Below, one piece after another: positions 34,636 through 43,468 of a stretch of 47,134 bases of DNA (its first letter is position 1; each line of letters opens with the position of its first letter). Made by a program: the position numbers and the translations under genes. Source of the DNA: an uncultured Clostridia bacterium (GTDB lineage: Bacteria; Bacillota; Clostridia; Christensenellales; Borkfalkiaceae); NCBI GenBank assembly GCA_904502225.1, contig CAJGDO010000009.1, positions 1 to 47,134 of the forward strand, in the 5' to 3' direction. The notes under the pieces were generated by a model that worked only from the letters and a program-made list of their open reading frames with translations, had not been told where the DNA came from and ran no database searches.

Positions 34636-37200
34636 ATGAAAAAATTAAGTAATAAAATAAAAACAATCTATACGTTGACTGCTATTTTAGTTTTAAGCCT
34701 TTGCATGATGTTAGTTCCAGTTTCTTCAAAACCAGCAAATGCTGTTGAGATTTCGAATGCTGCAAGTTCAATAACTGTACAATCTGCTTATATTCAAGTC
34801 TCAAACGAAGTTGATAGCAATAACGAAATATCTGAATTTGCTATTATGTTCAAGGCTAAAATTAACTTGTCAGATTACAACGTAATCACTAATAACGGTC
34901 AAAGCAAGGTTAAGTTTGGTATGCTTATCGGTCCAACTGCAAGCATGGGTAGTGTGACTGACTATGCAAGTGCAATTTCTGCAGATTTTGCATCAATTTC
35001 AAACGTTGGTACCCGTTATTCAGGTGCTGTTCAACACATCAATTTTGGTGATAGCGAACAATATATTTATACCGCTGGTATAGTTTATAACCAAGAAAAA
35101 TTAACACAAGCACAAATTAACCTTAAAGAGGCTGTTAATATTGAATTGACTGCAATTCCTTTCTATTCAATTGATGGCAACCCTGTTGCTATTATTGACA
35201 ATCAAAAGAGTTGCACTCCAAAACAAATTTTATCAGAAACTTTCATTAAAGAACAAGATGCTGAAATTACAAACATTCCAGAAAAAGTTGTTGAAACTTA
35301 CGTTGGCGAAGTAAACACTATGCCAGGCGACCACTATATTTGTAGAGATACCGGCAGATTGATGAGTTCTAGCACTGTTGGTGGCACATTGTTGCCAATC
35401 AATGCGGCTTCTGCTGGCGATACAGTTTACTTATATGGTAAAAAACAAACTTCTATTAACACTCTTGAAATTGACGACGATATGTTAGAAAATTTACCAA
35501 TGTATGGTGAAACTAATTTAGTTGTTTATAAACAAGATGGCACTGTTAATAAGTATAAAGTTGCCGTTGCAGAACGTGTTATCACAAGATTTGCTGACGT
35601 TGATGCGTCAAAGATTGGCGTAAATGCTACAACAGGTGCTTTAGAATATCCAACAGGATATTCAGATATTCCTGACTATTTGGCAACAGCAAAAGTCACT
35701 GTAAACACATCTACTAATAAAGTAAGTGCACGTAGCTATCAGTCTATCTTTGAAGTTAAAAACACTTCTGTTAAATTCTTGCAAGGTTCAAAATTAAGTG
35801 ATTCTTTGACGGATAGAAGCCAAGTTTATCGTTCATTAAACACAAGTTATGAAGGCTTATACGTTTTAGCAAGCAACTTAATTATCCCATCATCTCACGA
35901 TTATATCGTTGATACTGGTGTTGCATTAAACAGTGGTGCAGGTAACGTTACTAATGCTACTGGTGCAGATAACGATAGAGCAAGACTTGGTATGGTTGGA
36001 CCTATCGCTTGGGCAGGCTTTAACGGCACGTTAGATGGCAGAGGATATTGCATTGATATGAAAACAAGGGCGGTAAACGGCGTTGTTCCAACTGCTTTTG
36101 GTGCAACAATTAAAAACGTTGCGTTCTATGGCTTACAAGCGGGCTTAAATGGTGGTGGTATCACTTCACATGCAAGGGCAACCACTTTTGAAAACATTTA
36201 TGCAGAAGTGACCAAGGCAACAAACAACAATGCTGACCTTAACAAGGCTCTTCTTATGAACGTTCAAGATTGTGACTTTAAGAACTTTGTTGCAAAAGTT
36301 GATATTATTAATGATACCGTTATGACGGGTACATTACCAGACTATAAAACTGGCAATGCAGGTACTGGTGTTGGTCAAGGTGTGACAACTTCTGGTGTAT
36401 TCACTTTTAGAGCATATACTGATTTGTATTTTGATGGAACTAACGTTCGTTCAACATACTCTTCAGCACAATTTACAAATGAAAAAGGTGAATTCTTTAT
36501 CGATAATATTTCGTTAAATGACGTTAAAAAACTTTTCCCAAGTATGATTGATACAGAAGGAAAAGCTGTTTATAATTTATATAACGTAGCAGACCAAAAC
36601 AACAGTATGGCTGCACCACTTGCAAGCAAATACGCTAAAATGCAAGATAAATCACAAGCAAGTGCCTTCACAGGTACAACGGGTGTAAACGTTTATGCAC
36701 TCGGCACGTCACCACTTTACGTTGGCTATGACTATTTAGGTGAATATTATGCAAAAGGTTCTACTGGATACTATGGTGCACAATTAGGTGCAACAAGTTC
36801 GGCAACCGTTTTCGTAAATGAAACACCAAAATTAACTAATGGTCAAGATGCAGAAGTAAACTGGAGAGTTTCAGGTGAAGATTACGTTGCTCCAAAGACA
36901 TATAAGATGAGCGAAATTGCTGGAAGCAAGTTTGCATTCAACAATGATAACACTTATACTTTAGGTGAAATCATCTATCGTGGTAAATTATATCGTCACG
37001 GTGCAGCAAGAATGAACACTTTACTTAACAGCAAGGCTGCAAACGAAGTGTTAGAAGTTAGATTTATTAATCAAGAAGGCTTCTATGACGTTGCAAACAC
37101 AACAGAAATGGCAACTTACGTTAAACAACAAACAGTTCCATTCGACAGTGCATACTGGAACGTAAACAACGGTGTAGTCACTTGGAAAAATGCATTATAA
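34636..37200 (+). CDS. Large secreted protein with GLUG-like beta-helix
   Basis: 854 residues. Signal peptide (LTAILVLSLCMMLVPVS) with cleavage near PANA-VEI (~residue 36). Residues ~45-215 resemble the C-terminal domain of the secreted protein at 19953 (FAIMFKAKI, VKFGMLIGPT, IELTAIPFYSIDG). Residues ~400-560 form a GLUG-like beta-helix (NGTLDGRGYCID, GATIKNVAFYGLQ, ATTFENIYAEV), homologous to the preceding lipoprotein. No catalytic motif or anchor is seen. It ends the operon before a strong terminator. Likely a secreted glycan-binding or scaffolding component; function unproven. Confidence 0.75.
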   Translation: MKKLSNKIKTIYTLTAILVLSLCMMLVPVSSKPANAVEISNAASSITVQSAYIQVSNEVDSNNEISEFAIMFKAKINLSDYNVITNNGQSKVKFGMLIGPTASMGSVTDYASAISADFASISNVGTRYSGAVQHINFGDSEQYIYTAGIVYNQEKLTQAQINLKEAVNIELTAIPFYSIDGNPVAIIDNQKSCTPKQILSETFIKEQDAEITNIPEKVVETYVGEVNTMPGDHYICRDTGRLMSSSTVGGTLLPINAASAGDTVYLYGKKQTSINTLEIDDDMLENLPMYGETNLVVYKQDGTVNKYKVAVAERVITRFADVDASKIGVNATTGALEYPTGYSDIPDYLATAKVTVNTSTNKVSARSYQSIFEVKNTSVKFLQGSKLSDSLTDRSQVYRSLNTSYEGLYVLASNLIIPSSHDYIVDTGVALNSGAGNVTNATGADNDRARLGMVGPIAWAGFNGTLDGRGYCIDMKTRAVNGVVPTAFGATIKNVAFYGLQAGLNGGGITSHARATTFENIYAEVTKATNNNADLNKALLMNVQDCDFKNFVAKVDIINDTVMTGTLPDYKTGNAGTGVGQGVTTSGVFTFRAYTDLYFDGTNVRSTYSSAQFTNEKGEFFIDNISLNDVKKLFPSMIDTEGKAVYNLYNVADQNNSMAAPLASKYAKMQDKSQASAFTGTTGVNVYALGTSPLYVGYDYLGEYYAKGSTGYYGAQLGATSSATVFVNETPKLTNGQDAEVNWRVSGEDYVAPKTYKMSEIAGSKFAFNNDNTYTLGEIIYRGKLYRHGAARMNTLLNSKAANEVLEVRFINQEGFYDVANTTEMATYVKQQTVPFDSAYWNVNNGVVTWKNAL

Positions 37201-37228
37201 TAAACCAAATGCATAAATAAACAAAAAT

Positions 37229-37267
37229 AAAAGAACATTGAATTTTTCAATGTTCTTTTTGTTTTTT
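37229..37267. terminator. Terminator between the exoprotein operon and the lipid kinase gene
   Basis: Perfect 14-bp stem AAAAGAACATTGAA / TTCAATGTTCTTTT, 3-nt loop, then T-rich. It is also usable by the convergent minus-strand gene. Confidence 0.85.
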
Positions 37268-37275
37268 TTATTAAA

Positions 37276-38151
37276 TTAAAATCTATACATTTTTAATGTG
37301 TTTGAAACTATTTTGACGTCAAACGGCATATCTTCGTAAAGTTCCCCGTCCACGTTTATTGTGCAAGGTTCGTCAGTTTTAATATTGACGCTTTGGCACT
37401 CAAAATGTTCGGCTTGTTTAAGAGATAAAACCTTTCCCTTTTTAAGTTTAAGAAAAGCCCCGATAATTTTTATTTTAGCCATAGACTTAACGGCAACAAA
37501 ATTGAGTTTATTATCTGTTGGGCTTGCTGGTGGGCAAATAGGTATTCCGCCACCATAAACGTTTCCGTTTGCAATGCAAGCGATAAACGAGCGGTAATCT
37601 TTTGTATTTTCATCAATTCGTGCTGTAAAATTGGTGTATTTAAAATTAAATAAAGTTTTAATTAAACAACCCGTATAATTAAACTTGGTTTTCTTTTTAA
37701 GTTTGTTATATCTTTTAAGAACGTCAACGTCAATACCCGTTCCAATAATGTTAATACCCCTGATTTGGCCAAGTTGCATAAAGTCAACGTATTTCGGTTG
37801 TTGTTCCAAAACGATATTAAGTGCTTTTTCGGGGTCTAGGGGGATATTAACGGCACTAGCGAAGTCATTGCCCGTCCCACAAGGAATTAAGCCTAAATTG
37901 ACCCTTTCAAAGTCTGAAAAGCCATTTACGACCTCGTGCAAAGTTCCATCGCCACCGACAACAATTATATCGGTTGCACCACAGCTTATCAAGGTTTTAG
38001 TAAGTTCTTTTGCGTGTCCCTTTTGTCTGGTTAAGTGAAAACGGTATTCAACGTTTTTGCTTTTAAGGATTTGCTCTAAAACCGAAACAACCTTTCGTGT
38101 TTTTTTGCCCTGTTTTCCACCAGCAATAGGATTGATAATAAAATCTAACAT
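37276..38151 (-). CDS. Diacylglycerol/lipid kinase (DagK/YegS family)
   Basis: 291 residues, normal length. Catalytic-domain motifs: VVGGDGTLHEVVNGF (nucleotide loop), LIPCGTGNDFA, and a C-terminal beta-sandwich with INVDGELYED. The family phosphorylates diacylglycerol, undecaprenol or related lipids to recycle membrane lipids; in Firmicutes DgkB is the essential DAG kinase. The start MLDFIINPIAGG is conventional, with AAGGAT ahead of ATG. Divergent from cca with overlapping promoters. Confidence 0.9.
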   Translation of the reverse strand: MLDFIINPIAGGKQGKKTRKVVSVLEQILKSKNVEYRFHLTRQKGHAKELTKTLISCGATDIIVVGGDGTLHEVVNGFSDFERVNLGLIPCGTGNDFASAVNIPLDPEKALNIVLEQQPKYVDFMQLGQIRGINIIGTGIDVDVLKRYNKLKKKTKFNYTGCLIKTLFNFKYTNFTARIDENTKDYRSFIACIANGNVYGGGIPICPPASPTDNKLNFVAVKSMAKIKIIGAFLKLKKGKVLSLKQAEHFECQSVNIKTDEPCTINVDGELYEDMPFDVKIVSNTLKMYRF

Positions 38152-38175
38152 ATTTTATCCTTATTTTTAAATTAC

Positions 38176-38203
38176 ATTATAAATTTTACTATAAAATTGT
38201 AAA
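38176..38203 (-). promoter_or_regulatory. Promoter of the lipid kinase gene
   Basis: Minus strand TTTACA (38198-38203), 16-nt spacer, TATAAT (38176-38181). Confidence 0.55.
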
Positions 38204-38221
38204 AAATTCAAGTTTTTATGA

Positions 38222-38227
38222 TATAAT
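38222..38227 (+). promoter_or_regulatory. -10 element of cca
   Basis: TATAAT only 9 bp before the cca ATG. A start about 7 nt after the -10 would give a leader of 0-4 nt. The best upstream -35 (TTGTAA, 38197-38202) has a poor 19-nt spacer. Confidence 0.45.
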
Positions 38228-38236
38228 AATTATATT

Positions 38237-39598
38237 ATGTATGAATTATTACCAAAGCCATTAATAGAATTGGCAAAAAATATGCCAAAACCACTTTATA
38301 TCGTTGGTGGTGCAGTCAGAAACTTTTTGATTGACCGTTCACTTTCAAACGATATTGACCTTGCCGGTGCAATCCCTGCCGACGAGTTTTTAAGTGTTTT
38401 AAATAAATTAGGTATAGAAAAAACGGCTGTTTATCCAAGAACGGGAACGGTTATGTTTAAGGTTGATGAGTATAATTACGAATATACTGCGTTTCGCCGT
38501 GAAAAGTACGTTGATGGAAACCACGTTCCAGAAAGCACGGAATTTACCGAAGATATTGCTGAAGATGCCGTACGCCGTGATTTTAAGTGTAATGCTATTT
38601 ATTATGATATAGTTAATGCAAAAATAATAGATATTTTAGGTGGGGTTAGCGATATTGAGAACAAAACGCTTGATACTGTTTGTGACCCTGATAAAGTGTT
38701 CAGCGTTGATGGGTTAAGGTTGATGCGTTTAGCGAGGTTTGCGGGCGAACTTAACTTTAAGCCTACGCAAGCGGTAATGCAAGCGGCAAAAAAATATGCT
38801 GACAATATTTTAGACATTACGCCTGAACGCATATTTAGCGAATTAAAAATGATTTTAGTTTCCGATTGCAAGTATGCATTTTCGGATAAAATAGGGCATT
38901 ACACCGCATTAAAGATTTTGGATAGGACAAGAGTTTTGGACAGAATTATTCCTGAACTAACCGAAGGGCGTGGAATGGTGCAAAGAGCGGACTTTCACAA
39001 GTATGACGTTTTAGAGCATAGTATAAGAACTGTTTTATATTCGCCAACAAAAATAAGGCTTGGTGCACTTTTTCACGATATAGGAAAGCCTTTCTGTTTT
39101 ATAAGAGACGGATATTATTATCATCATTTTGATGAGGGTGAAAGAATAGCCGAAAAAGTGTTAAAACGCTTAAAAGCAGACAATAAAACTATTGCTCAAG
39201 TCAAGTTTTTAGTAAGAGAACATATGGTCGATTTGGATTGTTCAATGAAAGAGAACAAGGTGCGAATGTTTTTGGTTAAAAACAATAAAAACCTAAACGA
39301 TTTACTTATGGTAAAACAAGCCGATTTTAGAGCAAGTCTAGAAATAGAAAGCACAGCCCCAACCCTTGTAAAGTGGAAAAAACTTTATAACGAAATGAAA
39401 AAAGATGGAACGCCGTTTTCAATAAAAGACTTGAAAATAACCGCCCAAGACTTGATAGATTTGGGCTATAAGGACAGCGAGATAAGTAAGCAATTAAAAT
39501 GGTTGTTTGACTATGCAGTGTTGCACCCTGACAAGAACAAAAAGGAACTTTTGATAAGTCAAGCAAGAAAGAAAATAATGAAAAAAGCATCATTATAG
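38237..39598 (+). CDS. cca: CCA-adding enzyme (tRNA nucleotidyltransferase) with HD domain
   Basis: Class II nucleotidyltransferase that adds or repairs the 3' CCA of tRNA, 453 residues. The head has IVGGAVRNFL and the metal-binding NDIDLAG segment, the neck has RRDFKCNAI and the body VDGLRLMRLARF. An HD phosphohydrolase-like domain (ALFHDIGKP, ~residue 280) follows, as in many bacterial forms. No Shine-Dalgarno precedes the ATG and the -10 is 9 bp away, so the mRNA may be leaderless. The next gene starts 10 bp after its stop. Confidence 0.93.
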   Translation: MYELLPKPLIELAKNMPKPLYIVGGAVRNFLIDRSLSNDIDLAGAIPADEFLSVLNKLGIEKTAVYPRTGTVMFKVDEYNYEYTAFRREKYVDGNHVPESTEFTEDIAEDAVRRDFKCNAIYYDIVNAKIIDILGGVSDIENKTLDTVCDPDKVFSVDGLRLMRLARFAGELNFKPTQAVMQAAKKYADNILDITPERIFSELKMILVSDCKYAFSDKIGHYTALKILDRTRVLDRIIPELTEGRGMVQRADFHKYDVLEHSIRTVLYSPTKIRLGALFHDIGKPFCFIRDGYYYHHFDEGERIAEKVLKRLKADNKTIAQVKFLVREHMVDLDCSMKENKVRMFLVKNNKNLNDLLMVKQADFRASLEIESTAPTLVKWKKLYNEMKKDGTPFSIKDLKITAQDLIDLGYKDSEISKQLKWLFDYAVLHPDKNKKELLISQARKKIMKKASL

Positions 39599-39607
39599 GA
39601 GCAAAAA

Positions 39608-42118
39608 ATGGCAAAAAGAAGGTTTACAAAAGCCGAGAAAAAGCAAATAAGAAAAGAGCAACGCCAAAAGGACGCATTAAGGTCTTATAGGTTTAGGCCG
39701 TTAAAGAACTTTTTTATCTGGCTAACGGGCGTAGTTTCGTGTTTGGTAATTTTGGTTTCAGCACTTTTTGTGGGCTTTAAATTTGTGCCTATTAGCACCT
39801 TTACAGGCGGTAATACGGGCGAGATTTTTAGTGAGGATATAAGTTCAAAAAGCATAATTGATGCTTTGTTGGCTTATAACACTTACGATATGTCCGACTT
39901 TCCTATTATCACAAATTCTATTAAAGATTTGGCAGAAAGTGAAGACGTTAAAAAGTTTGTTAATATCAACACGGAAAAACTTTCAAACTTAAAGTTTGAC
40001 AACAAATTCGCTGATGAATTTGCCTCTTGTTTTGAAGTGACTGCAACCCTTGAAAGCGTTGGGGCAGTTCAATTTTTAGATAATATAGGCGGGCTTACTA
40101 TTTTTACAACTTGGGAAGAAGTTGAAGTTGAGCCAGAAGTTGACGGGGAAAACGTTATCGTAAGTGAAGAAGGTAAGTTTAAGTATAATCCGCATTTATA
40201 TTACTACGAAGTTTCTGAAACAAATTATGCAAGGGCGTTTGATAATAGTGGTAAAAGGGTAGAGCAATCGTTGCAATCAAGCAAGTTATATTATCCAAAC
40301 TTGTCGCAAATACCAGTGCTTGAACTAACAAACGTTTTGGCCGATAGTTTTGGAAGGGTTGAGGTAAGCGGGCTTATATCCCTTATGGGCGGGGCTTTAC
40401 CATCTGATAGTGTGTTAAACAAGATTTTAGATGGTAAAACTATGAACGACCTTAATAACTTTAGTGAAGAAGAAATACTCTTAAAAGATTTTAACCTTGC
40501 AGGCGATATTCTTTCATTATTATGCTCGATTATAGTTCCTGCAGAGGGTGAAGAAATAACCGAAGCCACCCTAAACTTAAAGCATTTAGGCAATAGTATG
40601 GACTTTGGAAGATTGCTTATAAGTGATTTTGATATTGAAGAAGAAATCATCTCATTATTATGCTCGATTATAGTTCCAAACAATGGTGAAGAGATAAACA
40701 AAGACAATTTATCATTTGGGCATTTGATGAATAATGAAATTAGCACAAGCAACTTATACTTGGTAGATTTCTTAAAAGGCGAAAGCGAAACGCCTGAACA
40801 ACATTATGAAAACAACAAAACTCTTTACGATATATTGTGCTCGGCAGTTAAGTTAGGTGCAGGCGAACAAAACTATGAAAAACTAACAATTCAGCACTTG
40901 CAAAACGGCTTAACGTTTGACAACGTTAAACTTGTTGATATTTTGTGTCAAAAAAACCAAACTGTATTAGAGCATTACAACGCTAACAAAATGCTCTATG
41001 ACGTTTTGTATTCAGCGGTGACAGATGCCCCAAGCAGTTGGCAAGAATTAACGGTTGGGAATTTGCAAGGTGGTTTATACTTTACCAAAGTTCCATTAAG
41101 CACGTTGCAACTTGATAATCCTACGCTTGATATACTTTTAAAAGCGGCAAATGCATCAAGAACGCAAGGTGAACCCGAGTTAAAAAAAGAAGATTTGACT
41201 ATATCACATATTACTTCAAATATTTTTACATACGTTTGCCTTACCGACGTGTTGCCTTTTGAAGGCGGGGAAGACGGCAACGTTCAATTATACAAAATCT
41301 TATTGCAAGCGGCGGGGATAACTATTGAGGACCCAGATGATGAAGATGAGATTGAGGAAAAAGCATTAAGCCTCAACATTAACAGCCTTGAAAAATTTGA
41401 CGTTGATTTGGTAAATTTAAGCACGATTTTGCCTGTTAGCGATAACCCAAATCTATATAAAATTTTAGTTGATGCAACCGGTATTCCATCTGGGGAAATT
41501 AAGATTGGCGATTTTGCGAGGTTTAAGATTTCAGACGTTAAGTTAAACACGTTCATAACCCAAAGCGATAATAAAATTATCAAAGCATTAATTAAAGCAG
41601 ACTGCACGGTTGGTGCAATAGGCACAAAGATTAACAGCCTAAAACTTTACGATATTTTTGGTCAAACATGCTTTATGCCACACGACCAAAACGTAAACAC
41701 GCCTAGGTACAGTTTTGATGAGGAAAGCAGGGTTTACAAACTTGATAGTGCTGGAACTTATATGATAAACAAAAAGGCAGGCATTTGGCTATTCTTATGT
41801 TTTGATGCAGGCGAGATTGAAGATGGAACAGAGTTTTCTAATGCGATAGGTTGTGCAAAAACTTATACGATTTCACAAGCGACGATGGGGCAATTGCAAA
41901 ACCAAAAAGAGCAAACTGGTGAAGAACTGCCACCCGATTTTAGCGAGGGAGAAGAAAATTTAAGTGGCGTAAACCTATCAAGCAAGATTACGTCTGCAAC
42001 AATTCGCCAACTAGTAGATGCAGGTATATTAGCAAGTGCAAACGAGGGGCTTTATACCATTAAGTTAAGTGTACTTGCAAACTTATCACTTACGGGTGGG
42101 ATACCAAACTTAGGTTAA
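39608..42118 (+). CDS. Membrane-anchored repeat protein of unknown function
   Basis: 836 residues. A very basic cytoplasmic start (MAKRRFTKAEKKQIRKEQRQ, residues 1-20) is followed by one membrane helix (~37-60) and a long acidic extracytoplasmic part. From ~residue 265 to ~685 there are about eight degenerate repeats of 45-57 residues with the pattern LY-(I/V)L--A, then LTI-HL, then V-L-D-L and an Asn-rich turn. Two neighbouring copies share a 26-bp identical DNA stretch (40514-40539 and 40652-40677). The C-terminal ~110 residues are separate and end TGGIPNLG. I do not recognise the family. Strongly coupled to cca (10-bp gap, AGGAG ribosome binding site). Confidence 0.7.
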   Translation: MAKRRFTKAEKKQIRKEQRQKDALRSYRFRPLKNFFIWLTGVVSCLVILVSALFVGFKFVPISTFTGGNTGEIFSEDISSKSIIDALLAYNTYDMSDFPIITNSIKDLAESEDVKKFVNINTEKLSNLKFDNKFADEFASCFEVTATLESVGAVQFLDNIGGLTIFTTWEEVEVEPEVDGENVIVSEEGKFKYNPHLYYYEVSETNYARAFDNSGKRVEQSLQSSKLYYPNLSQIPVLELTNVLADSFGRVEVSGLISLMGGALPSDSVLNKILDGKTMNDLNNFSEEEILLKDFNLAGDILSLLCSIIVPAEGEEITEATLNLKHLGNSMDFGRLLISDFDIEEEIISLLCSIIVPNNGEEINKDNLSFGHLMNNEISTSNLYLVDFLKGESETPEQHYENNKTLYDILCSAVKLGAGEQNYEKLTIQHLQNGLTFDNVKLVDILCQKNQTVLEHYNANKMLYDVLYSAVTDAPSSWQELTVGNLQGGLYFTKVPLSTLQLDNPTLDILLKAANASRTQGEPELKKEDLTISHITSNIFTYVCLTDVLPFEGGEDGNVQLYKILLQAAGITIEDPDDEDEIEEKALSLNINSLEKFDVDLVNLSTILPVSDNPNLYKILVDATGIPSGEIKIGDFARFKISDVKLNTFITQSDNKIIKALIKADCTVGAIGTKINSLKLYDIFGQTCFMPHDQNVNTPRYSFDEESRVYKLDSAGTYMINKKAGIWLFLCFDAGEIEDGTEFSNAIGCAKTYTISQATMGQLQNQKEQTGEELPPDFSEGEENLSGVNLSSKITSATIRQLVDAGILASANEGLYTIKLSVLANLSLTGGIPNLG

Positions 42119-42150
42119 TAGGTTAAATATTGTAAAAGGTTAAAAAATCG

Positions 42151-42179
42151 TTGACAAAATTGCAAAATTTTGATATTAT
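42151..42179 (+). promoter_or_regulatory. Promoter of rpsF-ssb-rpsR
   Basis: TTGACA (42151-42156), 17-nt spacer, TATTAT (42174-42179). Confidence 0.75.
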
Positions 42180-42180
42180 A

Positions 42181-42258
42181 TTCAAAGTTATCTAATAATT
42201 TTAGATAAATTAAACCTTGCTTGCATTAAATGGCAAGCCGAATAAGTCCGGGAGGTAA
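42181..42258 (+). promoter_or_regulatory. rpsF leader, candidate S6:S18 autoregulatory structure
   Basis: Perfect 8-bp hairpin TTATCTAA/TTAGATAA (42188-42208), then CTTGC/GCAAG (42216-42220 / 42233-42237) followed by CCG, AATAAGT and CCGGGAGG. S6:S18 leaders are known to present a CCG motif resembling the 16S binding site next to the rpsF ribosome binding site. The match here is by eye. Confidence 0.45.
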
Positions 42259-42264
42259 AAAAAT

Positions 42265-42546
42265 ATGACGAAATATGAGATGCTTTATATCCTTGATGCT
42301 TCACTTTCAGACGAAGCAAAAGACGGGATTATCAAGAAAATCGAAGATTTGGTTAGTTCAAACGGTGGTGCAGTTGAAAAGACTGACCGTTGGGGTGTAA
42401 AGAAATTGCAATACCCAATTAACTACAAGTCTGAAGGTTTTTACGTTTTAACAACATTCGAAGCAGAAAAAACACTCGTTGTTGAACTTGAACGTATTAT
42501 TGGCATTACAGACGGTATCATAAGAAGAATGATTACCAAAATCTAA
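42265..42546 (+). CDS. rpsF: Ribosomal protein S6
   Basis: 93 residues with the classical S6 fold: YEMLYILDASLSDEAKDGII, the central GGAVEKTDRWGVKKLQYPI and C-terminal YVLTTFEAEK. It binds S18 on the 30S platform. Ribosome binding site GGGAGG. First gene of the conserved rpsF-ssb-rpsR operon, 14 bp before ssb. Confidence 0.97.
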   Translation: MTKYEMLYILDASLSDEAKDGIIKKIEDLVSSNGGAVEKTDRWGVKKLQYPINYKSEGFYVLTTFEAEKTLVVELERIIGITDGIIRRMITKI

Positions 42547-42560
42547 TTAGGAGAAAGATT

Positions 42561-42971
42561 ATGAACAAAGTTATCTTAGTAGGAAATTTAACACGTGACC
42601 CAGAACTTACTGAAACCCCAAGTGGTGTTGCAGTATGTAGGTTCAGCATTGCCGTTTCAAGAGATTATGCAAATGCAGAGGGCAACCGTGATGTTGATTT
42701 TTTCAATATTACCGTTTGGCGTGGAAGGGCAGAAAATTGTGGTAAATATTTGAAAAAAGGTAACAAGGTGGCAATTGTCGGTAGCATTCAAACACGTTCA
42801 TATGAAGATAAGGACGGTATAAAGAGAAACGTGACCGATATCGTTGCAAACGAAGTGGAATTCTTAACGCCAAAGGGCAGTCAAAGTGAAGATGGCGAAA
42901 CCATCATTTCATCAGGTGAAAGACAACGCCCACAATTAGAGGCGATTGATGACAATCAATTACCATTTTAA
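42561..42971 (+). CDS. ssb: Single-stranded DNA-binding protein
   Basis: 136 residues. OB-fold (1-105) with MNKVILVGNLTRDPELTETPSG, FFNITVWRGRAENCGKYLKKG and VVGSIQTRSYEDKDG-like segments. The tail is short and ends in the acidic-hydrophobic DDNQLPF (consensus DDDIPF), which recruits replication and repair proteins. Located between rpsF and rpsR as in most Firmicutes. Confidence 0.97.
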   Translation: MNKVILVGNLTRDPELTETPSGVAVCRFSIAVSRDYANAEGNRDVDFFNITVWRGRAENCGKYLKKGNKVAIVGSIQTRSYEDKDGIKRNVTDIVANEVEFLTPKGSQSEDGETIISSGERQRPQLEAIDDNQLPF

Positions 42972-43005
42972 GAAGTTCCAAAAGCAGAATTAAGGAGTTA
43001 AAAAA

Positions 43006-43293
43006 ATGGAAGAAAATACCAATATGACTAATGCTGTTGCTGAAAACGCAACTGCAAAAGAAGGAAAGAAATTCGTTAAGAGAATGCCTCGTAAAAAAGT
43101 ATGTGCTTTCTGCCAAAACAAAGTTGAAAACATCGATTATAAAGATGTCAACACTTTGAAGAAGTACGTTGCTGAAGGTGGCAAAATTCTCCCAAGACGT
43201 ATGACAGGCGTTTGTGCTAAACACCAAAGAGTTTTAGCAACGGCTATCAAACGTGCTAGATTGGTTGACTTATTACCTTTCAAAGGCGAATAA
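43006..43293 (+). CDS. rpsR: Ribosomal protein S18
   Basis: 95 residues with a ~30-residue basic N-terminal extension (MTNAVAENATAKEGKKFVK). The core is VCAFCQNKVENIDYKDVNTLKKYV and KILPRRMTGVCAKHQRVLATAIKRAR. The CxxC and Cys...His arrangement marks a C+ (zinc-binding) S18, in which CAFC and the CAKH pair coordinate zinc. Ribosome binding site AAGGAG. Operon end. Confidence 0.96.
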   Translation: MEENTNMTNAVAENATAKEGKKFVKRMPRKKVCAFCQNKVENIDYKDVNTLKKYVAEGGKILPRRMTGVCAKHQRVLATAIKRARLVDLLPFKGE

Positions 43294-43307
43294 TTAAAGC
43301 AAAACGT

Positions 43308-43345
43308 AAAACACTCTGTAAAAATACAGAGTGTTTTTTTATTTT
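43308..43345 (+). terminator. Intrinsic terminator of rpsF-ssb-rpsR
   Basis: Perfect 13-bp stem AAAACACTCTGTA / TACAGAGTGTTTT, 4-nt loop, long T tract. Confidence 0.9.
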
Positions 43346-43422
43346 TATACACCAAAACCCTCTTTGCTATAATAAAAATTGTTTCAAAAGCAACAAAATT
43401 GTAGTATAGGGTAGGTGTCCGC

Positions 43423-43451
43423 TTGCCTTTTACTATCAAATATGCTATACT
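43423..43451 (+). promoter_or_regulatory. Promoter of the acyltransferase operon
   Basis: TTGCCT (43423-43428), 17-nt spacer, TATACT (43446-43451). Confidence 0.6.
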
Positions 43452-43468
43452 ATATAAAAAGTAAAGGG

